Positions 48,813 to 57,913 are shown, counted from the stretch's first letter. The stretch is 64,000 nucleotides of DNA from Aliiroseovarius sp. M344 (GCF_025140835.1 NZ_CP081153.1:992001-1056000); one strand, 5' to 3'. Notes: generated by a model not told the origin, from the letters alone. Numbers and translations: made by a program.

Positions 48813-49337
48813 ATGCGCTGGTTGTTCTTTGCCCTCTTTATCCTCCCACTTCCTGCTTGGGCGCAAGAGCCGGGCGAACTTGCCTTGGTCAAGAAGGTGT
48901 TTGCTAAACTGCAACCGATCTCGATCAAAGCCAATCGCGAATACTGCGGCTATATCGGTTACAACGCATCCGGCAAGCTGGTGGCGTCGAATGCCAAGCG
49001 GGGGGGCAAAGGGTCGTGTCTGGCGAATGATCCGGTCAATCTTGAGACGGTGATCGCATCATACCATACCCACGGTGCATTCTCGACCCGCTATGCGAAC
49101 GAGGTCCCGTCTGGCGATGACATGGAGACCGACGAGATTGAGGGCATCGATGGTTGGGTTGCCACTCCCGGCGGTCGCCTTTGGTATATTGATACAGAAG
49201 ATATGGTCACCAGCCAGATTTGCGGGATTGGGTGTTTGCCGATGGATGCCAAATTCAGGCAAGGCGACATGGGGAAGATCGCGCAAAGTTACAATTACGA
49301 CCAACTCATTGAAAAGCTGGTCGAATTGGACGAATAG
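48813..49337 (+). CDS. Secreted DUF4329 protein with JAMM-like motif
   Basis: 174 residues with a signal peptide (MRWLFFALFILPLPAWA-QE). The core contains NREYCGYIGY and ETVIASYHTHGAFS, then EVPSGDDMETDEIEG; an upstream glutamate, HTH and S-x-D resemble the zinc site of JAB/JAMM peptidases. The family also appears at the ends of polymorphic toxins. Here it is a stand-alone periplasmic or secreted protein. Enzyme activity is inferred. Confidence 0.72.
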   Translation: MRWLFFALFILPLPAWAQEPGELALVKKVFAKLQPISIKANREYCGYIGYNASGKLVASNAKRGGKGSCLANDPVNLETVIASYHTHGAFSTRYANEVPSGDDMETDEIEGIDGWVATPGGRLWYIDTEDMVTSQICGIGCLPMDAKFRQGDMGKIAQSYNYDQLIEKLVELDE

Positions 49338-49340
49338 GCC

Positions 49341-51305
49341 TTACTCGGCGGCTACGGTTTTCGGCGCAACCAAGGTTACAATGTCGTCCATGATGGTATT
49401 CAGCTCAAAATCTTTTGGGGTATAGACCTTCGCGACGCCCATGGCGCGCAGCCGCTCTGCGTCGTCATCCGGGATAATACCACCCGCGACAACTGGAATG
49501 TGCCCCAATGCCGCGTCGCGCATCCGATCGATCAACTCTTCCAACAAAGGAATGTGGCTGCCTGACAGGATCGATAGGCCGACTACATGGGCTTTGGTCT
49601 CCAAAGCAGATGCGACAAGTTCCTCTGGCGTCAGCCGGATCCCTTCATAGGTGATGTCCATGCCACAGTCGCGGGCGCGGGCGGCGATTTGTTCGGCCCC
49701 GTTGGAATGGCCGTCCAGTCCCGGTTTGCCGACCAAAAAGGTCAGGCGGCGGCCAAGAGCGTCGGATACGGCGTCCACACGGGCACGGATGTCGTCCAGC
49801 CCTTCGGTGCGATTGGATGGGTTTTTCGACACGCCCGTCGGCGCACGATATTGCCCGAAAGCCTGACGCATCACTTCGCCCCATTCGCCGGTTGTCACGC
49901 CGGCTTTGGCCGCGGCAATTGAGGGTGGCATGATGTTGTCGCCGGACTTCGCGGCGGCACGCAACCCGTCAAGCGCGGCTTTGACCTTGGCATCGTCACG
50001 GTCCGCGCGCCATTGGTCCAGTCGCGCGATTTGATCGGCTTCGGCTTCCGCATCTGCCACCATGATCGCTCCGTCGCCAGATGTCAGCGGGCTTTCGGCG
50101 GCTTCTGTCCAACGGTTCACGCCAACGACGGTGGTTTCGCCAGCCTCAATCTTGTTGATACGGCGGGCATTGGAGTCCACCAGACGCGACTTCATGTACT
50201 CGATGGCGGCCACTGCGCCACCCATCCCGTCAATCTGCGCCAGTTCGGCACGCGCGCCGTCCTTCAGCTCGGCAACTTTGCGGTCCACGGCGGGGTTTTC
50301 ATCAAACAGGTCGTCGAATTCCAAAAGGTCTGTTTCATAGGCCAGAATCTGTTGCATGCGCAGGGACCATTGCTGGTCCCAAGGGCGGGGCAGGCCAAGT
50401 GCCTCGTTCCATGCGGGTAGCTGCACGGCGCGTGCGCGGGCGTTTTTCGACAGCGTCACCGCCAGCATCTCGATCAGAATGCGGTAGACGTTGTTTTCAG
50501 GCTGCTGCTCGGTCAGACCCAACGAGTTCACCTGCACACCATAACGGAAGCGGCGGAATTTCGGGTCTTCGACGCCGTAACGCTCACGGGTGATTTCGTC
50601 CCACAGTTCGACAAAGGCGCGCATCTTGCACATCTCGGTGACGAAACGGATGCCTGCGTTCACGAAGAAGCTGATACGGCCGACCATGGCGGGAAAGGCC
50701 TCGGCGGGAACTTTGTTTTTCAGATCGTCCAGTACGGCAATCGCGGTGGCCAGCGCAAAGGCCAGTTCTTCTTCCGGCGTCGCCCCGGCTTCTTGAAGGT
50801 GATAGGAACACACGTTCATCGGGTTCCACTTTGGCAGATGTTCGCGGGTGTAGGCGGCCACGTCGGTGATCATGCGCAACGAAGGTTCGGGCGGGCAGAC
50901 ATAGGTGCCGCGAGACAAGTATTCCTTGATAATGTCGTTCTGAACCGTGCCCTGCAGCTTCGAGATGTCCGCGCCCTGTTCCTCTGCCGCAGCAATATAT
51001 AGTGACAACAGCCATGGCGCAGTGGCGTTGATCGTCATCGAGGTGTTCATCTGCTCAAGCGGGATATCGGCAAATAATGCGCGCATGTCACCAAGGTGAC
51101 CAAGCGGCACACCAACCTTGCCCACTTCACCCCGTGAGAGCTTGTGGTCACTGTCATAACCGGTCTGGGTCGGCAGATCGAAGGCCACGGACAACCCGGT
51201 TTGCCCCTTGGACAGGTTATTACGGTACAGCGCGTTCGAGGCTTTGGCGGTCGAGTGACCGGCATAGGTGCGGAATAGCCAAGGGCGGATCGTATTTGAA
51301 GACAT
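49341..51305 (-). CDS. ecm: Ethylmalonyl-CoA mutase
   Basis: 654 residues, single-chain B12-dependent acyl-CoA mutase. The substrate barrel is visible in GLSVAFDLPTQTGYDSDHKL and NTSMTINATAPWLLSLYIAA; the C-terminal cobalamin domain has GKPGLDGHSNGAEQ with the axial-histidine motif DxHxxG. Length and the proximity of ccr assign it to the ethylmalonyl-CoA pathway (MeaA/Ecm) rather than methylmalonyl-CoA mutase. It converts ethylmalonyl-CoA to methylsuccinyl-CoA. Confidence 0.94.
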   Translation of the reverse strand: MSSNTIRPWLFRTYAGHSTAKASNALYRNNLSKGQTGLSVAFDLPTQTGYDSDHKLSRGEVGKVGVPLGHLGDMRALFADIPLEQMNTSMTINATAPWLLSLYIAAAEEQGADISKLQGTVQNDIIKEYLSRGTYVCPPEPSLRMITDVAAYTREHLPKWNPMNVCSYHLQEAGATPEEELAFALATAIAVLDDLKNKVPAEAFPAMVGRISFFVNAGIRFVTEMCKMRAFVELWDEITRERYGVEDPKFRRFRYGVQVNSLGLTEQQPENNVYRILIEMLAVTLSKNARARAVQLPAWNEALGLPRPWDQQWSLRMQQILAYETDLLEFDDLFDENPAVDRKVAELKDGARAELAQIDGMGGAVAAIEYMKSRLVDSNARRINKIEAGETTVVGVNRWTEAAESPLTSGDGAIMVADAEAEADQIARLDQWRADRDDAKVKAALDGLRAAAKSGDNIMPPSIAAAKAGVTTGEWGEVMRQAFGQYRAPTGVSKNPSNRTEGLDDIRARVDAVSDALGRRLTFLVGKPGLDGHSNGAEQIAARARDCGMDITYEGIRLTPEELVASALETKAHVVGLSILSGSHIPLLEELIDRMRDAALGHIPVVAGGIIPDDDAERLRAMGVAKVYTPKDFELNTIMDDIVTLVAPKTVAAE

Positions 51306-51329
51306 GGCAGAGACTCACCTTATGTTGCG

Positions 51330-51339
51330 CTGCAGCATT
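51330..51339 (-). promoter_or_regulatory. Shared 10-mer upstream of ecm
   Basis: AATGCTGCAG read on the minus strand, 25 bases before the ecm start. The identical 10-mer lies upstream of ccr in the same orientation relative to its gene. Candidate common regulator site. Confidence 0.3.
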
Positions 51340-51532
51340 TTTCGCAGACGCAAGATTATTTCGCAAGGGTGAAATCAGCGGGAAGAAAATTACGCACGAT
51401 GCTGTGCAGGGAAGCTTGCTGGGGCAGAATTGACTGTTTCGCCCGCCGCGCGTTGAAAACACGCTGTTTGGTTGGTTTAGGAGCGCCACGCACGGCCTTT
51501 ACCTTACAGCCATTTCCTGAAAACGTGGCGCT

Positions 51533-52978
51533 ATGACGCGCGCGATAGAATTGCCCCTTTGGCTTCTTATCCTGATCCTGGCCTTTGCCACGGTGACATT
51601 TGCATCGCATTTCTTATTTCCGTCAGTCCGCTGGTTCTTCCGCAAACGGCTCGTGCGGGCCGTTGACCGATTGAACGAGAAGCTTGAACGCCCGATCGAG
51701 CCATTCAAGCTCGCCCGACGCTACGATATGGTCCAGCGGTTGTCCTATGATCCCGAAGTCGCGAAGGCGATTGCCGAACATGCGCGCACTAACGGTGTGC
51801 CCGAACAGGTGGCGTTTGAAAAAGCGCAGCGATACGCCCGTGAGATTGTGCCAAGGTTTTCCGCCACGGCCTATTTCGGCTTCGGCATCCGCGTTGCCAA
51901 ACTGCTTAGCCGCTCGTTTTATCGTGTACGGCTCGGCGCGTTTGATGAAGCCCGACTGAAAGAAATCGATCCTGAGTCAACCATCGTGTTCGTGATGAAC
52001 CACCGGTCGAACATGGATTACGTATTGGTCACTTGGTTGGCCGCCGAACGATCACACCTGTCCTATGCGGTTGGAGAGTGGGCACGCGTATGGCCCTTGC
52101 GCACTCTCATCCGATCTATGGGCGCTTATTTCATCCGACGCAAAAGCCGCAATGCGCTCTATCGCAAAGTGCTGTCGCGTTACGTGCGGCTCGCGACCGA
52201 TGGAAATGTGACCCAAGCGATGTTTCCCGAAGGCGGCCTTAGCCTGAATGGCACGGTGGGCGAACCTAAGCTGGGATTGCTGAGCTATCTGGTTCAGGAC
52301 TTTGATCCAGACGTGAACAGAAATGTCGTCTTTGTGCCGGTCGCGATGAATTATGATCGGGTCTTGGAAGACCGCGTGCTTGTATTGGCGGACATCAAGG
52401 GGAACCGGCGGTTTGGTCTGCGGTTCAAATATGTTGCCCGCCATGTTGGTCGCCATGTCTGGCAGCGCCTGACCGGCAAGTTTCACCGTTTCGGCTATGC
52501 CAGCGTTTCGTTCGGTGTTCCATTGTCATTGAATGACTATCTAAGTGACCGTAACCCGGCAGATGTCCTGGAGAACCTTGGTCACGAACTGATGTCACGC
52601 ATTCGCGACGTGGTGCCGGTTTTACCGGTGCCTGTTGTGGCCGCTATTATGCTTGAGAAAGAGACCCACACACGGGCCGAGGTCGAGACCCGTTTCGCGA
52701 CCCTTGTTTCTGATATGGAAGCCAATGGGGCGCATGTTCATTTGCCCCGTGGCGATATGGCTTATGCCGCCGAAGTTGGCCTTCGGCTTTTAACGCTGCG
52801 CAAACTCATCATCGAAAAAGGTGAGGGGCAGGACGCGCTTTACAGTGTTAATTTGCCGGACCGCTTGATACTGGCCTATTATGCAAATTCCATTGCACAT
52901 CTGTCGGGCGATATCAGCCCTATTCAAATTTCGGACCTGACCCCAGCCGAGGTCGCTGACGCCGCCATATTGCCGTAA
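51533..52978 (+). CDS. Glycerol-phosphate acyltransferase family protein
   Basis: 481 residues. An N-terminal membrane segment (LPLWLLILILAFATVTFASH) precedes the acyltransferase domain with block I NHRSNMDYVL (HX4D), FIRRKSRN and the FPEGGLSLNG block. This larger PlsB-like form is longer than a typical PlsC. It lies between divergent ecm and ccr on the plus strand and ends about 150 bases before ccr. Likely phospholipid synthesis at the membrane; acyl donor unknown. Confidence 0.85.
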   Translation: MTRAIELPLWLLILILAFATVTFASHFLFPSVRWFFRKRLVRAVDRLNEKLERPIEPFKLARRYDMVQRLSYDPEVAKAIAEHARTNGVPEQVAFEKAQRYAREIVPRFSATAYFGFGIRVAKLLSRSFYRVRLGAFDEARLKEIDPESTIVFVMNHRSNMDYVLVTWLAAERSHLSYAVGEWARVWPLRTLIRSMGAYFIRRKSRNALYRKVLSRYVRLATDGNVTQAMFPEGGLSLNGTVGEPKLGLLSYLVQDFDPDVNRNVVFVPVAMNYDRVLEDRVLVLADIKGNRRFGLRFKYVARHVGRHVWQRLTGKFHRFGYASVSFGVPLSLNDYLSDRNPADVLENLGHELMSRIRDVVPVLPVPVVAAIMLEKETHTRAEVETRFATLVSDMEANGAHVHLPRGDMAYAAEVGLRLLTLRKLIIEKGEGQDALYSVNLPDRLILAYYANSIAHLSGDISPIQISDLTPAEVADAAILP

Positions 52979-53062
52979 CTGCGCTCGACCCACCGAAAGT
53001 GGGCGCGACATAAAATTACAAAAAAAGACCAATTGTGGTTGCATTCTTGCGGGGCGATACGT

Positions 53063-53097
53063 AATGCTGCAGTAGCAGCCGCATTTCTGCAATGCGG
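53063..53097 (+). promoter_or_regulatory. Candidate ccr regulatory region
   Basis: The shared 10-mer AATGCTGCAG (53063-53072) is followed by a perfect inverted repeat CCGCATT-tctgc-AATGCGG (53079-53097). Both lie in the 157-base space before ccr. Confidence 0.4.
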
Positions 53098-53135
53098 CAA
53101 TGGAATCAGATAACGCGTACATACAGGAGGCCCCG

Positions 53136-54425
53136 ATGGCTTTGGATACACAACCCAGCATCGCTGATTACGATGCCCCGAAGAAAGACCTTTACGAGAT
53201 TGGCGAAATGCCACCACTCGGCCATGTGCCAAAGCAAATGTATGCTTGGGCAATCCGCCGTGAACGTCACGGCGAACCCGACAAGTCGTTCCTGGTCGAG
53301 GTTGTGGACACGCCTGTTCTGGACAGCCACGAAGTGCTGGTTCTCGTTATGGCGGCCGGCGTGAATTACAATGGCGTCTGGGCGGGTCTGGGCGTGCCGA
53401 TCTCGCCATTCGACGGACACGGTGCTGATTACCATATCGCGGGGTCGGATGCGTCGGGCATCGTTTGGGCTGTTGGCGATAAGGTGAAGACTTGGAAAGT
53501 CGGCGACGAAGTTGTCATCCACTGTAACCAAGACGACGGCGACGACGAAGAATGTAACGGTGGTGATCCAATGTTCTCGCCGTCGCAGCGTATCTGGGGA
53601 TACGAGACGCCAGACGGATCATTCGCGCAATTCACCAACGTGCAAGCACAGCAGCTGTTGCCACGTCCCAAGCACCTGACCTGGGAAGAGAGCGCCTGTT
53701 ACACGCTGACACTCGCGACCGCTTACCGGATGTTGTTCGGTCACGCACCGCACGAACTGAAGCCGGGCCAGAACGTGTTGGTTTGGGGCGCGTCAGGCGG
53801 CCTTGGCTCTTTCGCGATCCAATTGATCAACGCGGCGGGCGCCAACGCGGTGGGCGTGATTTCGGAAGAAGACAAACGCGACTTCGTTATGGGCCTTGGC
53901 GCAAAAGGCGTGATCAATCGCAAGGATTTCAACTGCTGGGGCCAATTGCCCACGGTGAACACGCCAGAATACGCGGCTTGGTTCAAAGAAGTCCGCAAAT
54001 TCGGCAAAGCCATCTGGGACATCACCGGCAAAGGCAATAATGTCGACATGGTGTTCGAACACCCCGGCGAAGCCACCTTCCCGGTTTCGACGTTTGTCTG
54101 CAAGAAAGGCGGGATGGTCGTGATCTGCGCCGGTACGACAGGGTTCAACTGCACATTTGATGTTCGGTATCTGTGGATGCACCAAAAACGCATTCAGGGC
54201 AGCCACTTTGCCCACCTGAAGCAAGCCGCGTCCGCCAACCGCATGATGGTCGAGCGTCGCATCGACCCCTGCATGTCGGAGGTATTCCCATGGGACGAGA
54301 TCCCGGATGCGCATATGAAGATGCTGCGCAACGAGCATAAACCGGGGAACATGGCCGTTTTGGTACAAGCACCAAAAACCGGGCTGCGCACCTTTGAAGA
54401 CGCACTGGAAGCCGGCCCGAAGTAA
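53136..54425 (+). CDS. ccr: Crotonyl-CoA carboxylase/reductase
   Basis: 429 residues from the ATG at 53136, preceded by AGGAGG. Medium-chain reductase fold: GVNYNGVWAGLGVP near the active site, NADPH loop VLVWGASGGLGSFAIQLINA, and the long CCR-specific insert VIHCNQDDGDDEECNGGDPM. Reductively carboxylates crotonyl-CoA to ethylmalonyl-CoA, feeding Ecm after epimerisation. Family diagnostic length and sequence make this call secure. A strong terminator follows. Confidence 0.97.
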   Translation: MALDTQPSIADYDAPKKDLYEIGEMPPLGHVPKQMYAWAIRRERHGEPDKSFLVEVVDTPVLDSHEVLVLVMAAGVNYNGVWAGLGVPISPFDGHGADYHIAGSDASGIVWAVGDKVKTWKVGDEVVIHCNQDDGDDEECNGGDPMFSPSQRIWGYETPDGSFAQFTNVQAQQLLPRPKHLTWEESACYTLTLATAYRMLFGHAPHELKPGQNVLVWGASGGLGSFAIQLINAAGANAVGVISEEDKRDFVMGLGAKGVINRKDFNCWGQLPTVNTPEYAAWFKEVRKFGKAIWDITGKGNNVDMVFEHPGEATFPVSTFVCKKGGMVVICAGTTGFNCTFDVRYLWMHQKRIQGSHFAHLKQAASANRMMVERRIDPCMSEVFPWDEIPDAHMKMLRNEHKPGNMAVLVQAPKTGLRTFEDALEAGPK

Positions 54426-54449
54426 CGCCACTAATCGTTTAAATGAAAA

Positions 54450-54481
54450 CCCTCTACCCTGCCGGGGTAGAGGGTTTTTTT
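54450..54481 (+). terminator. Terminator of ccr
   Basis: CCCTCTACCC (54450-54459), five-base loop, GGGTAGAGGG (54465-54474), then seven T. Confidence 0.92.
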
Positions 54482-54536
54482 GTGCCGATTTTCGTAATCG
54501 CAGGCCTGCGGTTCGTGCGAATCACCAAACACAAAA

Positions 54537-54552
54537 CCGACCAATTGGTTGG
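54537..54552. promoter_or_regulatory. Candidate lux box upstream of the luxR unit
   Basis: CC-g-ACCAATTGGT-t-GG: a perfect ten-base core palindrome with matching outer CC/GG. It lies about 130 bases before the small ORF that precedes luxR. Spacing and symmetry fit a LuxR-type operator; binding is inference. Confidence 0.4.
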
Positions 54553-54679
54553 CTATGTTGAAGAACAAAGACTTACGAATTCACGCCTCGCTATTTAAGG
54601 GGAGGCAGAATGTGTGAATTTCCCAACACGAAAACACATGCGAAGGTTGATTTTCCAACTTTCGAGATCGAGGCTTTAC

Positions 54680-54895
54680 ATGTCTGATGAATGGATCATT
54701 GATGTTCTTACTGACCTGAAGGCCTACGCGGTTAAAAATGGTTTGAACGTCACAGCAGACCAGCTTGATGACGCGCGGCTTATCGCCATGACCGAAATCG
54801 CCTCAGCCTCACGTCGAGAGACGGAGAATGCGCGCGCACATGAAAAACCGGTTGGAAGACCTTGTCTCTACGTTGCAGGCGGCGAGCTCGCTTGA
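54680..54895 (+). CDS. 71-residue protein upstream of and overlapping luxR
   Basis: ATG at 54680, GAGG six bases before it. The sequence MSDEWIIDVLTDLKAYAVKN GLNVT... is amphipathic and acidic with no signal peptide; the central AEQ/ADQLDDARLIAMTEIA-like helix is followed by a basic tail. Its last 68 bases overlap luxR in another frame. Small ORFs of this kind are, as I recall, common before luxR in roseobacters, but their function is unknown. Position suggests translational coupling or a partner role in quorum sensing. Confidence 0.68.
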   Translation: MSDEWIIDVLTDLKAYAVKNGLNVTADQLDDARLIAMTEIASASRRETENARAHEKPVGRPCLYVAGGELA

Positions 54896-55553
54896 AGACC
54901 TGCAAGTCGTTACAGAGGCCTTGCGCGACCACTACGGCGTCACGCACACGGTTTATCATTGGGTAAATTCAGTTGGTGAAAGGTTTGGTGCTGGGACCTA
55001 CAGCGCCGAATGGGTCGACCGTTACCTCGAGAAAGATTACCTGCGCATTGATCCAGTTATTTTTGGATGTTTTCAAAGGTTTACACCTGTAATTTGGAAA
55101 GAGCTCGACTGGTCATCCAAGGCCGCCCGTGAGATGTTTCAGGACGCAATGGATCATGGGCTTGGCAACCAGGGATTCACCATTCCGATCCGCGGACCCA
55201 ATGGACAATTCGCGTTGTTCACCATGAATGCCAACACAGAAGATGACGCGTGGGAAACTTTTGTAGATGAGAACACGCGCGACCTGATGATCGTTTCACA
55301 TGAGCTGAACAAAAAAGCGTTGGAATTCGAGAAATGGGGGCAGGATGGTCAGTCGCCTGCTTTGTCACCGCGGGAGTTGTCTGCCATGACCTGTCTGGCA
55401 AAAGGAATGAACCGCGCACAATCGGCGGCAGAGTTGAAGATTTCTGAGCACACCCTGAGAGTGTATATAGAATCGGCACGCCATAAATTGGGAGCTATGA
55501 ATACAACCCATGCGGTAGCGCGGGCGTTGTCGACAGGGATCATAATCGTATAA
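54828..55553 (+). CDS. luxR: LuxR-type quorum-sensing regulator
   Basis: 241 residues. The N-terminal half is an autoinducer-binding domain (VTHTVYHWVNSVGERFGAGT, YLEKDYLRIDPVI, GFTIPIRGPNGQFALFTMNA); the C-terminal 65 residues are a GerE helix-turn-helix (LSPRELSAMTCLAKGMNRAQ, ISEHTLRVYIESARHKLGAM). Expected to bind an acyl-homoserine lactone from the downstream synthase. Start is either ATG 54828 or ATG 54840; GGAG at 54823 suits neither perfectly. Directly followed by luxI. Confidence 0.92.
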   Translation: MRAHMKNRLEDLVSTLQAASSLEDLQVVTEALRDHYGVTHTVYHWVNSVGERFGAGTYSAEWVDRYLEKDYLRIDPVIFGCFQRFTPVIWKELDWSSKAAREMFQDAMDHGLGNQGFTIPIRGPNGQFALFTMNANTEDDAWETFVDENTRDLMIVSHELNKKALEFEKWGQDGQSPALSPRELSAMTCLAKGMNRAQSAAELKISEHTLRVYIESARHKLGAMNTTHAVARALSTGIIIV

Positions 55554-55580
55554 AATACAATTAAAACGCTCAAGACATTT

Positions 55581-55601
55581 GCCTTATTTTAACCTTAAGG
55601 C
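55581..55601. promoter_or_regulatory. Candidate operator GCCTTA-N9-TAAGGC upstream of luxI
   Basis: Perfect spaced inverted repeat, 21 bases, in the 90-base luxR-luxI gap and about 43 bases before the luxI start. Size and position fit a lux-box-like site, though the sequence differs from that at 54537-54552. Confidence 0.35.
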
Positions 55602-55643
55602 GACCATCATTTGGCTAACTTATCGGACAAAGGAGCCAAACCG

Positions 55644-56294
55644 ATGCTGCGCTATCTCTATGGTAATGATTTGAACAACTTCCCGCTGCTTGCAGATACT
55701 ATGTTCCGCGATCGTGCTGAACAGTTTTCTCGCCGGTTAGGCTGGGATGTCCATGTGGACGATGCGGGACATGAACGCGACGAATACGACGCAATGAACC
55801 CGCTCTACGTGATCTGGGAACAAGCCGATGGTCGCCACGGCGGATCGATGCGATTTCTACCTACGGTCGGTCAGACGATGGTCAATGACCACTTCGATCA
55901 CCTGACGGATGGTGTGCATATCGAAAGCCCGTTGATCTGGGAATGCACGCGGTTCTGCCTTGCACCGGGTGCGGATCGTCGCGCGTCGGCCGCTTTGGCG
56001 CTGGGCGCGGGCGAGTTGATGTCAGCCTTCAAGCTGCGTCATTACGTTGGCGTATTTGACCCGCGGATGGAACGGATCTATCGCCTGATGGGACTTGAGC
56101 CAGAGGTGCTTGGAACGTCAGGTGAAGGAAAAGACCGTATCGGTGTTGGCCTTTGGTCGATGAACGATGACGCGTTTGCCCCGACCCTTGCCCGTGTGGG
56201 CGTGGATCGTGAAACCAGCAAGAACTGGTTGCGCTATTCGCTGGGTCTTGGCCAACGGGTCGTTACTCCGGACTCCATGCCCGCCAGTGCATAA
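55644..56294 (+). CDS. luxI: Acyl-homoserine lactone synthase
   Basis: 216 residues from the ATG at 55644, with AAAGGAG eight bases upstream; the TTG at 55611 is rejected. The invariant LuxI residues are present: R24, F28, W34, D46, D49, R70, E100 and R103 (RAEQFSRRLGWDVHVDD, GGSMRFLPT, SPLIWECTRF). Makes acyl-homoserine lactone from SAM and acyl-ACP. Chain length cannot be read from sequence alone. Confidence 0.95.
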   Translation: MLRYLYGNDLNNFPLLADTMFRDRAEQFSRRLGWDVHVDDAGHERDEYDAMNPLYVIWEQADGRHGGSMRFLPTVGQTMVNDHFDHLTDGVHIESPLIWECTRFCLAPGADRRASAALALGAGELMSAFKLRHYVGVFDPRMERIYRLMGLEPEVLGTSGEGKDRIGVGLWSMNDDAFAPTLARVGVDRETSKNWLRYSLGLGQRVVTPDSMPASA

Positions 56295-56361
56295 GAAATA
56301 ATCAGACTGATGTGCGCCCAACGTGCTGGCGCAGCATCAGAGCGCAGGTTAGTGTCGCGCC

Positions 56362-57900
56362 ATGACCACAGGCGCGCACCTAACGTATTCTGATGACCAG
56401 GCTGACGCCCATGATCGCGTAGCAGAAATGCTACGCGGGGCAGGCGTCAATTTGGATGACGCATTGCTTACCCCGCTGTCTGACGGCAAGTCGCATGTGA
56501 TGGCGGTTGTTGGGAAAGCGGGTTCTGGCAAAACGATGCTTTTGGCCGAACTTTACCGCGCGCTGGAAGAGGCAGGCGTGGACATTGTGTCCGGTGATTG
56601 GGAAGGCAAACGCCGGAAAGATCGCAGAACGCTGGCCATCTTGGCACCAACCAACAAAGCGGCCAGTGTGCTTCGCAACCGCGGTGTGCCGGCGACGACA
56701 ATCCACCGCATCCTCTATACCCCTGTCTATGACCCGGAATACGAGAAGATAGCGGAGTGGCTGGCGGGCAATGGCGAACGGCCAGTCGTTGAAGGTTTGA
56801 CCGATCTGGCCTTGGATCGCGCATTTGCTTTCTATCAATCCAATAAATCCATACCGGGAGCTCTGGCGACGGCGGGTCTGCGTGGATCTGATTTTATCAC
56901 CGGCTGGAAACGGCGTGACGATCCGCTGGATATCGGTTTTGTCGACGAAAGCTCAATGTTGGATGAAAAGCAATTCAACGATCTGCGCGAAATCTTCCCA
57001 ACTTTGGTCCTGTTTGGCGACCCGGCACAGCTTGCCCCGGTCGGCCAGTCGGGCGAAATGGTTTTTGACCGTTTGGGCGACAGCAGAAAAATGGTCCTGC
57101 ATCGCATTCACCGGCAAGAGCAGGACAACCCGATCCTAGATTTGGCGCATGCCCTGTCAGATGATGCGCTGGATTTCCAGACATTCGAGCAGATGATAGA
57201 AGACGCCGCACGGACCGATGACCGCGTGGTGGTGGCGCCGCGTGTGAATGCTGATCTGATGGCTCGCTCGCCTGTTCTGGTCTGGCGCAACGTGACGCGT
57301 GTCCGCCTGATCCGCGCGTTCAGGGGGGCGTTCGACGCGCCGGAATACGAGCTTTTACCGGGCGAGCCGTTGATCTGTGACGGGATCGAACTGCCGCTCA
57401 AGCACCGAAAGAAACGCATTGATCTGGAAGCGCGCGGCCTGATCAAGGGCGCGCAATGTATCTATCTGGGACCCGGAAATCGCGAAGGTTTCTCGCGCCT
57501 GCATGTGTTGGGGGCTGAGGATCCGCAAGTGTCGGCTGCGTCGATTATCAAGATTGAGCAGCCAGACGAAGAAGAGCCGTTTATTCCCTATGCAGCGCGC
57601 ATGGGAGCGGCGTTTCTCCACGGGGCTGCGGTGACCATTCACAAGGCACAGGGGTCGCAATGGCCGGAGGTTCAGGTTTTCGCGCCAGACATCTGGGCGG
57701 CATCTCGGGCTGGACGGACCGAGGCTGGTTTGCCGTTATGGAAACGATTGGCTTATGTGGCGATAACGAGGGCGGAAACACGGCTGCATTGGGTCAAGCG
57801 CTATGCCATGGCACGACCGGAAAGCGGGTTGTCGACCCAAGATTTGCCAAGCAAGCCTGTGGCCCTGACCTTGGAAGCGCAAGACGAAAGCGCGGCATAG
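56362..57900 (+). CDS. RecD-like superfamily 1 DNA helicase
   Basis: 512 residues. Walker A VVGKAGSGKTMLLAELYRAL, motif Ia LAPTNKAASVLRNRGVPATT, motif II FVDESSMLDE, motif III LFGDPAQLAPVGQSG, and the C-terminal motifs TIHKAQGSQWPEVQVFA and LAYVAITRAETRLHWV. It lacks the N-terminal region of full RecD2. Stand-alone helicases of this type are widespread in alphaproteobacteria; role in repair is inferred. Ends 13 bases from a convergent gene. Confidence 0.87.
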   Translation: MTTGAHLTYSDDQADAHDRVAEMLRGAGVNLDDALLTPLSDGKSHVMAVVGKAGSGKTMLLAELYRALEEAGVDIVSGDWEGKRRKDRRTLAILAPTNKAASVLRNRGVPATTIHRILYTPVYDPEYEKIAEWLAGNGERPVVEGLTDLALDRAFAFYQSNKSIPGALATAGLRGSDFITGWKRRDDPLDIGFVDESSMLDEKQFNDLREIFPTLVLFGDPAQLAPVGQSGEMVFDRLGDSRKMVLHRIHRQEQDNPILDLAHALSDDALDFQTFEQMIEDAARTDDRVVVAPRVNADLMARSPVLVWRNVTRVRLIRAFRGAFDAPEYELLPGEPLICDGIELPLKHRKKRIDLEARGLIKGAQCIYLGPGNREGFSRLHVLGAEDPQVSAASIIKIEQPDEEEPFIPYAARMGAAFLHGAAVTIHKAQGSQWPEVQVFAPDIWAASRAGRTEAGLPLWKRLAYVAITRAETRLHWVKRYAMARPESGLSTQDLPSKPVALTLEAQDESAA

Positions 57901-57913
57901 GCCGCGGCCTTCC

